From: Blautia schinkii DSM 10518 | GTDB taxonomy: Bacteria; Bacillota; Clostridia; Lachnospirales; Lachnospiraceae | Reading direction: 5' to 3' | NCBI GenBank assembly: GCA_000702025.1 | Contig: KL370852.1 | Location: 1 to 64,000, forward strand | DNA: 64,000 nt | Part shown: one piece after another, positions 25,965 through 34,273 of the stretch | Numbering within the stretch: the stretch's first letter is position 1 | Layout: each line of letters begins with the position of its first letter | The notes under the pieces: generated by a model | The model's database searches: none | What the model was told of the DNA's origin: nothing | What the model saw: the letters and a program-made list of their open reading frames with translations, nothing else | Made by a program: the position numbers and the translations under genes

Positions 25965-26047
25965 TGGATAGATGAATAACCACTCTCTATCTCCCCCCTC
26001 AAAAAAGCAGCAGCCTTCGCAGTAATGCGAAGGCTGTTTGTATTTTC
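25965..26047 (+). ncRNA. Probable small RNA, tandem copy 2
   Basis: This repeats copy 1 with a 186-bp period: TATAAT at 25953-25958, hairpin 25967-25972 with 25986-25991, six C at 25993-25998 and terminator 26011-26020 with 26027-26036. Against copy 1 the terminator stem carries a compensatory C-G to T-A change and a T-G to T-A change, so the fold is kept while sequence drifts. It ends about 75 bp before the double winged-helix regulator. Confidence 0.6.
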
Positions 26048-26120
26048 CAAACTTTCATTCATATGGTATCCATGTTATACTAATTCACATATAAAATTGA
26101 TCTGAGTTGAGGTGACCCTT

Positions 26121-27569
26121 ATGAAATGTAATATGGAACGGTATCAAGTAGTCTACAGCGTTTTAAAAACACAAATCCAGTTTGGATTCTACAAATTTGG
26201 CGACGTTCTGCCTTCTATAGAAAACGCCGCCGCGGATTTCTTTGTCTCTGTCGATACAACACGAATAGCTTATCGGCAGCTGCAGCGCGAAGGATTTGTC
26301 ACCATCTCCACAAATGTAGGGACTACCGTCATTAAAGATTATGGAAAACAGGAAATTGCACAAAACATCCAGAGATTCTATGCCCAGCGTAAAAATATCC
26401 TCATTGATCTGAGTGAATCCCTACCGCTACTGCTGGCCAATGCGCAATGGATTGGGTTTCAAAATGTCCCATCTGAGATTTACAGTAATCTCCGCCAGCC
26501 TGACCCCGGCAGCACAGTCTCCCAATTAATCATGTCAGAACATATCGTACGGGCCTACATTTCATTGGAAAACGCTCTTCTTTTCCGGATTGTCTGGCAA
26601 ATTTTTATGTTTTGTGAAATCCCGTTTTTTAATATACCGGATAACCCGTGGCGCACCTTTATAATCAAAGAATTCTCCCCATGTTCTCTGGATTACTGCA
26701 TAAAACAGGACTGGGATTCCCTCCGAGAATTAGTTTATACTTCTCAGAGCAGATTATCCCTGGTACTGTGCCGGTTTTATGACGAAAAAATCACGATGTC
26801 TCCGCAGCAGCAAGAATCGGCTTTTCAATGGAATTTTTATAATAAAGCATCTCAGATCTGTTATTCGCTGGCCATGGATTTACTTATTTCAATCAACAAC
26901 GGCACATACCCTCCCAACACGTTCCTTCCCTCACTTAACAAAATGTCCCGTGAGAAACAAGTTTCTGTGAGCACAGTCCGCAGGGCACTTTCTCTGCTTA
27001 ACAGTGTTGGCGCAACAAAGTCTATCAAACGTATCGGCACAAGGGTCCTCCCTTCACAAGAGATTGCAAAGAACTGCGACTTTACAAACTCCGGAGTGCG
27101 CAAACGCCTCCTGGACATGGCAGAAAGCCTGCAGTTTCTAACCTTATCCTGCCGTGACATTGCTGAAAGTACCATCCAGGCAATCACAGACGACGACCTG
27201 CAAACCTGCAGAAAACGTTTGGCAGCCTTGAAGAATCAACAGCGGTACCAAATGATCGGTTTCACAGCACTTGATCTGCTTAAATGCTTTGCCCCTTATC
27301 AAGCCATTCGCACTCTCTACAAAGAGCTGCTTCAGCTGCTTTTCTGGGGCTACTCCCTGAAGGATATGTGCAAAGCAGATGAGAACAGGATTGCCTACTA
27401 TCTTTCCTGTTTCGAAGAGTTTGACCGTTTTCTGTCACAAAAGGATGTGGTTCGTTTTTCAAGTAAATTGGAGGAGCTCATCAGCCGGGAGTTTCGTTTT
27501 ACCATAAAAATCATGATTTCACTTGGTATTCATGAAGCAGAAAAACTTCTGGTTGTTAGATTCCCTTAA
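26121..27569 (+). CDS. GntR-like regulator with two winged-helix domains
   Basis: This 482-residue protein has a GntR-type winged helix at about residues 5-70 (GDVLPSIENAAADF and a recognition helix with DTTRIAYRQLQREG) and a second one at about 265-320 (FLPSLNKMSREKQVSVSTVRRALSLLNSVG). Neither FCD nor UTRA ligand domains are recognisable; the remaining parts are helical. The ATG at 26121 is chosen because GAGGTG lies six bases upstream. Targets are unknown; the tandem small RNAs just upstream and the hybrid kinase downstream are candidates by proximity only. Confidence 0.75.
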   Translation: MKCNMERYQVVYSVLKTQIQFGFYKFGDVLPSIENAAADFFVSVDTTRIAYRQLQREGFVTISTNVGTTVIKDYGKQEIAQNIQRFYAQRKNILIDLSESLPLLLANAQWIGFQNVPSEIYSNLRQPDPGSTVSQLIMSEHIVRAYISLENALLFRIVWQIFMFCEIPFFNIPDNPWRTFIIKEFSPCSLDYCIKQDWDSLRELVYTSQSRLSLVLCRFYDEKITMSPQQQESAFQWNFYNKASQICYSLAMDLLISINNGTYPPNTFLPSLNKMSREKQVSVSTVRRALSLLNSVGATKSIKRIGTRVLPSQEIAKNCDFTNSGVRKRLLDMAESLQFLTLSCRDIAESTIQAITDDDLQTCRKRLAALKNQQRYQMIGFTALDLLKCFAPYQAIRTLYKELLQLLFWGYSLKDMCKADENRIAYYLSCFEEFDRFLSQKDVVRFSSKLEELISREFRFTIKIMISLGIHEAEKLLVVRFP

Positions 27570-27621
27570 CTCTTCCGTGTATTTCAATACGAAGTACCGC
27601 CACACCGCTTTAATAACAGTC

Positions 27622-30399
27622 TCAGGCCAGCCATTTATGCAGAACATCTACCAAATGCTCTATGTCAATCGGCTTTGAAACGTGATCATTCATGCCTGCG
27701 TTATGGGCTTTCCCCAAATCCGACGCAAAAGCATTGGCGGTCAGCGCAATGATCGGTATCTCCCGAGCATCTTCCCGTGAAAGGACGCGTATCGCCTCTG
27801 TTGCCTGATCCCCATCCATAACCGGCATCTGGATATCCATCAATATACAGCTGTAGTTCCTGATTTCGGAGGCCTGAAACCGTTCCACTGCCTGTTTGCC
27901 GTTATCTACTGTCTCCACGAGAAGCCCCTGCATCCGAAGCAGCTCAGTCGCAATCTCGCGGTTTAACTCATTATCCTCCACCAGCAGAACGCGCTTACCG
28001 GCCAGTCCAGATTTCTTGTCTTTTGTCAGGGCCTCCCGCTCCGCTTTGTTTCCACGGCAGAATTTGTGGAATGTGCAGACCATCCTTGACTTGAACAGCG
28101 GCTTTGCTATAAAAGCATCAGCGCCTGCCAGCAAAAATTCCTCCTCAATATCAGAGTAATCGTATGCTGATATAATGATGATAGGCACATTACTGCCCAG
28201 TTTCTTTCGGATTGCCCTGACCGTATCAAGCCCGTCCATATCCGTCATCTGCCAGTCCAGAATTACAAAATAGTAATCCTCGCCTCTGTCGTGCGCATCT
28301 GCAATCCGGACTACTGCCTCTCTCCCGGACAACACCCAGTCCCCATGCATCCCCAGGTTCTTCAATAACTCAACAGCGCTCTCGCACACCACTTGGTCAT
28401 CGTCAACCACCAATACCGGGAGCCCGTCTAACTCATTTCCGCATAGTTCTTCTTCCTCGCAGATTTCAAATGAAACTGCAAAGATAAACGTACTGCCCTT
28501 TCCAAGCCTGCTCTTGACTTCTATAGTCCCGTTCATCATACGAACAATATTCTCTGTAATGGTCATACCCAATCCCGTTCCTTGTATCATACTGATACGG
28601 GAATCCTCCGCCCTCGAAAACGGCTCAAAAATATGCTGTACAAAGTCCTCAGACATCCCAATCCCATTATCTGCGACAACAAATTCATACTGCCCCCGTC
28701 CAGGCACAATGGAAGGTAGCTCTCTTAGCCTCAGGCTGACGGTCCCTTCCTCCTGAGTGTATTTCACCGCATTGGACAGCAGGTTCATCAATACTTGCTG
28801 CAGCCGGCCCGAATCCGTTATCACCTTCTCGTGATGTATATGGTCTGCACTGATAAAAAGCCGCTGATGTTTCTCGGCGGACAACGGACGGCAGATTCCA
28901 ATCACTTCTTCTACCAAATCCGGCAGATAAACCGATTCAGAGCACAAATCCACTTTTCCGCTTTCTATTTTAGACATATCCAGTACTTCATTAATCAGGC
29001 CCAGAAGATGTCTGCCGGAGACTCCTATCTTGCTTAAACAGTCTGCCAGCTTCTCCCGATTTCCAAGGTTGGCTTGGGCAATCACAGCCATACCCATAAT
29101 CGCGTTCATGGGTGTACGGATATCGTGGGACATGGCAGAAAGAAAATTGGTCTTGGCATCATTGGCTATCCGGGCAGCCTGATAGGCCTCCTCCAGGGCC
29201 TGGCGCTGACGCGTCTGTTCCTCTCTTTCTTTGGTAACATCAATACCGACGCTATAGAAAGATGCGATGCCGTCCCAACTGTCCTCTGCGCTTACATAGG
29301 TATAGGTCATGGTCAGAATTTTCACGGTCCCGTCTCGGGTAACAATCCGTCCTTCTGCCACGCTTTTTTTACCGGTTACCCGGGAGTTTTCCATGATTTC
29401 GGAGGCCCGATTAAGATCCTCTTGATGTACATAGGTTACCCGGCTGTAAAGCTCATTCTCAAATTCTTCTTTTGTATATCCGATCATCTCCAGGAAACCG
29501 CCGCCATACCAGAGGACCGTCCTTAAGTCCCTTGCGTCTATCCGGGCAAATCCACCCGGAACTGCCTGGATGATTGCATTTCTCTCCTGATCCTTTTTCG
29601 CCAGCTTAAATTCCGCACTCTGCATATCATGGGACAGTTCGATTCGTGCGCGGTGGTTGTCCCACTCGATCATCCGGTTTTTTATCATAAAGGTCTTATG
29701 TAAAACCGGATTGTCAAACTCCCAGTCATAGTCTATATCTTCCCGAAGCTTATCATTGGTGCAGAAGGGACAGGGAGTATTTCTGCCCTGAATCACCTCA
29801 TAGCATTTACCTCCGAGCAGTTGGCCCGCTGGTCTTCCCAATGTTTCACAGGAATTCCGGTTCAGATACAACAGCTCATAGGTATCCATATCGCTGATAT
29901 ACACATTTCCAATGTATGTATCTAACATCCAATTAAAATACTGCTGTTTCTGCCTGTAAAGATAATCCAGCTCTTCCTTTTCGGCTGCCAGTGCATCTAT
30001 GTTTGTGAATTCACACTGGACCACGCGGCATCCTGACACACTCCCCTTTATTACCGAGCAAAATAGCCGCGCCCATAAAAAGCCTCCTCCTTTCATGGGC
30101 AGCCGCACCGTCATAGCAGTTGGAAGCAATCCCTCTTCTTCGGACTGCAGCAAAGTCTGGTGAATCATCTGGAAATCCTCAGGAAATCCGGCGTAATATT
30201 GTACCAGGTCCTGATAAAGCCCGCAATATTCCTCCCTGGAATAATGAGTTTCGTTAAAAAAGCTGGTATTTCCCCATAAAAAGGTCAGCCTCTCATCCAA
30301 CAGGCAGCTGATCACACAGGTACGAAGTGTATCGATTGCCGCCGGACATGAAAACAATGTACCCTCAGAATGCTTCTGTCCTGTAAATTCCGTTTCCAT
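27622..30399 (-). CDS. Orphan hybrid sensor histidine kinase with two receiver domains
   Basis: This 925-residue cytoplasmic-looking protein lacks clear membrane helices. PAS-type domains span roughly 150-395; the first holds a CPFC cysteine pair. The HisKA box SHDIRTPMNAI is near residue 420, followed by an ATPase domain (N box NLLSNAVKYT, GTGLGM). Receiver 1 (about 665-785) has its Asp in ILDWQM, and receiver 2 (about 800-920) in LMDIQMPVMDG. There is no Hpt domain and no partner regulator next to it, so output must go through another protein. The plus-strand regulator at 26121 converges on it. Confidence 0.92.
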   Translation of the reverse strand: METEFTGQKHSEGTLFSCPAAIDTLRTCVISCLLDERLTFLWGNTSFFNETHYSREEYCGLYQDLVQYYAGFPEDFQMIHQTLLQSEEEGLLPTAMTVRLPMKGGGFLWARLFCSVIKGSVSGCRVVQCEFTNIDALAAEKEELDYLYRQKQQYFNWMLDTYIGNVYISDMDTYELLYLNRNSCETLGRPAGQLLGGKCYEVIQGRNTPCPFCTNDKLREDIDYDWEFDNPVLHKTFMIKNRMIEWDNHRARIELSHDMQSAEFKLAKKDQERNAIIQAVPGGFARIDARDLRTVLWYGGGFLEMIGYTKEEFENELYSRVTYVHQEDLNRASEIMENSRVTGKKSVAEGRIVTRDGTVKILTMTYTYVSAEDSWDGIASFYSVGIDVTKEREEQTRQRQALEEAYQAARIANDAKTNFLSAMSHDIRTPMNAIMGMAVIAQANLGNREKLADCLSKIGVSGRHLLGLINEVLDMSKIESGKVDLCSESVYLPDLVEEVIGICRPLSAEKHQRLFISADHIHHEKVITDSGRLQQVLMNLLSNAVKYTQEEGTVSLRLRELPSIVPGRGQYEFVVADNGIGMSEDFVQHIFEPFSRAEDSRISMIQGTGLGMTITENIVRMMNGTIEVKSRLGKGSTFIFAVSFEICEEEELCGNELDGLPVLVVDDDQVVCESAVELLKNLGMHGDWVLSGREAVVRIADAHDRGEDYYFVILDWQMTDMDGLDTVRAIRKKLGSNVPIIIISAYDYSDIEEEFLLAGADAFIAKPLFKSRMVCTFHKFCRGNKAEREALTKDKKSGLAGKRVLLVEDNELNREIATELLRMQGLLVETVDNGKQAVERFQASEIRNYSCILMDIQMPVMDGDQATEAIRVLSREDAREIPIIALTANAFASDLGKAHNAGMNDHVSKPIDIEHLVDVLHKWLA

Positions 30400-30578
30400 A
30401 ATTTAAATCCGTCTCCTAAATCTCTTTTTCGTGGAATGTACCGTATCATGATCAATGTCCGGCGCTTCCTTTGTTCACATACCACTTAATCAGCTAAGTA
30501 TAACAAAAATGGACAAAGATATCAATCCTTCTTTTTGCCGGCCTTATCCTTGCATATCCGATATTACGGAAGATTCTA

Positions 30579-30607
30579 TTGCAATTCCAACCACAGTCTT
30601 TTATAAT
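30579..30607 (+). promoter_or_regulatory. Probable promoter of carbamate kinase-yfhO
   Basis: TTGCAA (30579-30584), a 17-bp spacer and TATAAT (30602-30607) form a near-consensus sigma-A promoter 40 bp before arcC. The rest of the 248-bp gap to the kinase gene shows nothing clear. Confidence 0.65.
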
Positions 30608-30647
30608 GAAACTTATCAATAAAAATACAAATAAAGAGGTATTCCCT

Positions 30648-31580
30648 ATGAGCGAAAGAATTGTAGTAGTTGCATTGGGTCACAGAGCATTAGGCAACAC
30701 CCTGCCTGAACAGAAAATTGCCACTAAGAAAGCTGCTAAAGCGATTGCAGACCTGGTGGAAGAAGGCACACGCGTGGTCATCTCTCACAGCAACGGCCCG
30801 CAGGTAGGCATGATCCACACTGCCATGAATGAATTCGGCAAGGCACATCCAGATTATACCTTTGCCCCCATGTCCGTATGCTCTGCCATGAGCCAGGGCT
30901 ATATCGGATACGACTTACAGAACTCCATCCGCGCAGAATTGATCTCCCGCGGTATTTATAAGCCTGTCAGCACAGTCCTCACGCAAGTAGTGATAGACCC
31001 TTATGATGACGCCTTTGCTGAGCCGGAGAAAATCATCGGCCGTGTACTCACCGCAGAGGAGGCTGAGACAGAGGAGGAAAAGGGCAACTATGTAACTGAA
31101 CTTCCTGAGGGCGGTTTTCGCAGGATTGTCGCTTCTCCTAAGCCGCAGCGAATTGTGGAGCTGGAGACCATCCGCACATTAGCAGATGCGGGACAGGTTG
31201 TAATTGCAGCCGGTGGCGGCGGAATCCCGGTGATGGAACAGGGCATTGACCTTCACGGTGCAAGTGCCATTATTGAAAAGGACTTTGCAAGCGGCCTGAT
31301 GGCTGAGGAATTAAAGGCAGACACCCTTCTCATCCTCACCAGTGTAGAAAAGGTCAGCCTGAATCTCGGCACAGAGAAAGAGGAATTCCTGGATACGATT
31401 ACTGTTGGGCAGGCCAAAAAGTATATGGAAGACAACCAGTTTGCCCCAGGTTCCATGCTTCCTAAATTTGAAGCCGGAATCTCCTTTATCGAAAAAGGTG
31501 AAGGACGCCGCACTATCATCACCGATATTGCCCACGCAAAAGACGGCTACCGCGAAAAAACCGGAACTATTATTAAATAA
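30648..31580 (+). CDS. arcC: Carbamate kinase
   Basis: It catalyses carbamoyl phosphate plus ADP to ATP plus carbamate, usually the energy-yielding last step of arginine, agmatine or purine-derived breakdown. The 310-residue amino-acid kinase fold has ALGHRAL near the start (usually ALGGNA), SNGPQVG, the VVIAAGGGGIPV block and a late FEAGISFIEKGEGR. The start at 30648 follows AAGAGGT. No arginine deiminase or carbamoyltransferase lies nearby. The stop is 2 bp before the next gene. Confidence 0.94.
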   Translation: MSERIVVVALGHRALGNTLPEQKIATKKAAKAIADLVEEGTRVVISHSNGPQVGMIHTAMNEFGKAHPDYTFAPMSVCSAMSQGYIGYDLQNSIRAELISRGIYKPVSTVLTQVVIDPYDDAFAEPEKIIGRVLTAEEAETEEEKGNYVTELPEGGFRRIVASPKPQRIVELETIRTLADAGQVVIAAGGGGIPVMEQGIDLHGASAIIEKDFASGLMAEELKADTLLILTSVEKVSLNLGTEKEEFLDTITVGQAKKYMEDNQFAPGSMLPKFEAGISFIEKGEGRRTIITDIAHAKDGYREKTGTIIK

Positions 31581-31582
31581 TT

Positions 31583-34273
31583 ATGAGAAAAAAAGCACGC
31601 CGCACCTATATACTTGCGTATACAATATTGTTCTGCTTGTTTGCAGGCATTATTTATGCATACTTTGCCATCCAGGGAAAGTCCTTTATCTGGGGCCCCC
31701 AGTCCGATGGTATGCGCCAGCACTATATCAGCCTTGTATATTATGGGGAATTTCTCCGTAGCCTTCCAAGGCAGATTTTTGTGGAGCACACCTTTCCCAT
31801 GTGGGATTTCCAGATGGGGTATGGCGCGGATATTCTCACCACACTTCATTACTATACGATCGGCGACCCGCTGAATCTGCTTTCTGCCCTGGTACCGCCA
31901 CGATACACCGAATATCTCTATGATTTTCTGATACTGCTCCGGATGTATCTGGCGGGGGCGGCTTTTTCGGCCTACTGCCTGTACCGCGGCAGAACACATG
32001 CCGCCACATTACTGGGAGCCATCATTTACACCTTTTCCGGGTGGATTCTGTTTTGTGGATTCAGACATCCTCTTTTTATCAATCCCTGTATCTACTTTCC
32101 TCTGCTCCTTTTGGGCGTGGAGAAAATATTCCGTGGAACACCCAGGAAAACTGCCTCCTGGCTCTATGTAGGTATGGTCGCAGTCTCTGCATTGTCAAAT
32201 TTTTACTTTTTCTATATGATAGGGATTCTCGTTGTGGCATACGGGATTTTCCGATATTTTTCACTCTTCGGGAGGCGCGGACTGAAAAGCGCTCCAGGTT
32301 GGGCACTTCGGTTTGCACTTTACTCTGTGACCGGAATTCTGATCGCCATGCCGATACTGCTGCCCGTTTTGAGTGCCGTAGCGGAGACAGGAAGACTAAA
32401 CGCCGGACCATACGTCCCGGGGAGCTACTCTTCCTATTATTATTTCAATCTCATCCCGGCGCTCTTTGGTAAATTCCAGTCCCACCACACCATTATCGGT
32501 GTGTCGGTGATCTGTCTGCCATGTCTGGCAATCTTATTCCTGCGCAAGGGAAAATGGGCGCTGAAAGCCGGATTTTTGTTCCTGCTTATGCTATTATGTG
32601 TCCCATTTGCCGGCCATATTTTAAACGGTTTCACCTATGCCACCAACCGTTTTAGCTGGGCAATGGTGCTCATGCTTTCTTATTTGTTTGTACTGGGTTA
32701 CCCGTATCTTTTCCGGCTCAAGCCAAGATTACATCTCTTGGCGGCCTTATCCTTGCTTCTATATGCTGCATATGTAACCTTCGTCCCTGTCCTGCGTGAT
32801 GCCTGGAGCCTTAAGACAGCTGTCCTCGCAGCAGCTACAGCACTTATCCTGCTGGCCGCACGCACGCCCCTTCGCAATAACCGCAGTCTCCAATTTGTTT
32901 TTGCGTTTGTGGCTGCAACAGCAGGAATCCTGGTAAATGTGAATTACAATTTTTCCCCTCAGAGCAATCCGCGCTCAGCCATCAAGGATTTCGTGGATTC
33001 CGGTACTGCGTATGACCTGGCATACAGCTCTCTGTCAGAGGAAATTGCCAAGCTGCCTGATATTGCAGATTACCGTTTCGAACAGATGGGCACTGAGCTT
33101 CAGTTTAATGCCTCTCTTCTCACGCGGCAAAACAGCGGACAATATTTCTTTTCGCTGGTGAACGGAAATTTTAACCGCTATCAGGAAGAGACCGGATTTA
33201 ACAAACCCTATGAACAACGTATGCAAAACCAGAACGGCCGTGCCTTTCTCATGAAACTTGCCTCCATGCGTTATTTCACCGGACGGCAAAAATATGTACC
33301 CTACGGCTATGAGAAGCTGTCTGATTTTGAAGGCCCAGACCCCACGCCGGGAGAAACAAGTAATGCCGTAATCTGCGAGGACAAAAATGCGCTGCCCTTT
33401 GCCTACACCTATGACCGCTATATCCCCAGAGATACCTATCTGTCTATGAGTATGGCAGCCCGCCAACAGGCTATGCTTCAGGGTGTGGTACTTGAGGAAA
33501 GTGCCCTGCCTGTATGTACACCCGAGGATTTATCCGAGAATCGCCCCTATCTCATCGCAGCCTCCGACGGACTTACTTTAGATGGAAATAAAGTGGAGGT
33601 ACACAAGCGGGGCGCTTCTCTCACGCTGTCCTTCAATGGTCTGCCTCGCTGTGAGACGTATGTGGTATTTGAGGGCCTTAACTTTTCCGGTCCCACCAGT
33701 GCCAGAGGAAAAACCGAGACAATCCTCAATCTTCAATTATCCGGCACTGCGGGCAAAAAGACAGTGGAACGCATGTTGTCCTTTGTATCAGAGAAGAACA
33801 ATTTCTACAGCGGCCGCAGAGATTTCATCGGTAATCTCGGATATCAAAAAAAGGCCTTTTCCAAGGTCAAAATAACTTTCCCTGAAAAAGGCCTTTATTC
33901 ATTTGATCAGATGGAAATCTGCTGCCAGCCTATGACGCGCCTGAACGATTATGCTGCCGCACGCCGGGCTAATGTCCGCAGCCTGCCACGTTTCTCCACA
34001 AACCAGGTGCAAATGGACCTCCATCTCGACACTTCACGGGCAGTTGTGTTTTCCATTCCGTATTCTAAGGGCTGGAAAGCATGGATAAACGGTAAGTCCA
34101 CAGAACTGAAACAGGCAAACACCCTCTATATGGCCGTGGAAGCCGCCCCCGGTGACACAGAAATACTTCTGCGCTACCAAACGCCGGGACTTTTGCCCGG
34201 GCTCGGACTCTGTATTCTGGGAATCCTGCTTGCCCTGGGGATGCGCTTCATCAGGTCGAAACAGCCTACATAG
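31583..34273 (+). CDS. YfhO-family polytopic membrane protein
   Basis: This 896-residue membrane protein has about a dozen hydrophobic segments in its first half, a GT-C-like layout and a large extracellular part. A C-terminal segment (VVFSIPYSKGWKAWINGK) is typical of bacterial YfhO proteins, after which a last membrane helix near 870-890 follows. Bacillus YfhO is linked to lipoteichoic-acid glycosylation, so a role in surface-polymer sugar transfer is likely but inferred. It starts 2 bp after arcC with no strong ribosome binding site, implying coupling. Confidence 0.85.
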   Translation: MRKKARRTYILAYTILFCLFAGIIYAYFAIQGKSFIWGPQSDGMRQHYISLVYYGEFLRSLPRQIFVEHTFPMWDFQMGYGADILTTLHYYTIGDPLNLLSALVPPRYTEYLYDFLILLRMYLAGAAFSAYCLYRGRTHAATLLGAIIYTFSGWILFCGFRHPLFINPCIYFPLLLLGVEKIFRGTPRKTASWLYVGMVAVSALSNFYFFYMIGILVVAYGIFRYFSLFGRRGLKSAPGWALRFALYSVTGILIAMPILLPVLSAVAETGRLNAGPYVPGSYSSYYYFNLIPALFGKFQSHHTIIGVSVICLPCLAILFLRKGKWALKAGFLFLLMLLCVPFAGHILNGFTYATNRFSWAMVLMLSYLFVLGYPYLFRLKPRLHLLAALSLLLYAAYVTFVPVLRDAWSLKTAVLAAATALILLAARTPLRNNRSLQFVFAFVAATAGILVNVNYNFSPQSNPRSAIKDFVDSGTAYDLAYSSLSEEIAKLPDIADYRFEQMGTELQFNASLLTRQNSGQYFFSLVNGNFNRYQEETGFNKPYEQRMQNQNGRAFLMKLASMRYFTGRQKYVPYGYEKLSDFEGPDPTPGETSNAVICEDKNALPFAYTYDRYIPRDTYLSMSMAARQQAMLQGVVLEESALPVCTPEDLSENRPYLIAASDGLTLDGNKVEVHKRGASLTLSFNGLPRCETYVVFEGLNFSGPTSARGKTETILNLQLSGTAGKKTVERMLSFVSEKNNFYSGRRDFIGNLGYQKKAFSKVKITFPEKGLYSFDQMEICCQPMTRLNDYAAARRANVRSLPRFSTNQVQMDLHLDTSRAVVFSIPYSKGWKAWINGKSTELKQANTLYMAVEAAPGDTEILLRYQTPGLLPGLGLCILGILLALGMRFIRSKQPT

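Noticed and set aside
25700-26062. A 120-codon minus-strand frame over the twin small RNAs
   Set aside because: It simply translates the 186-bp duplication twice and runs through both terminators; no ribosome binding site or conserved codon pattern.
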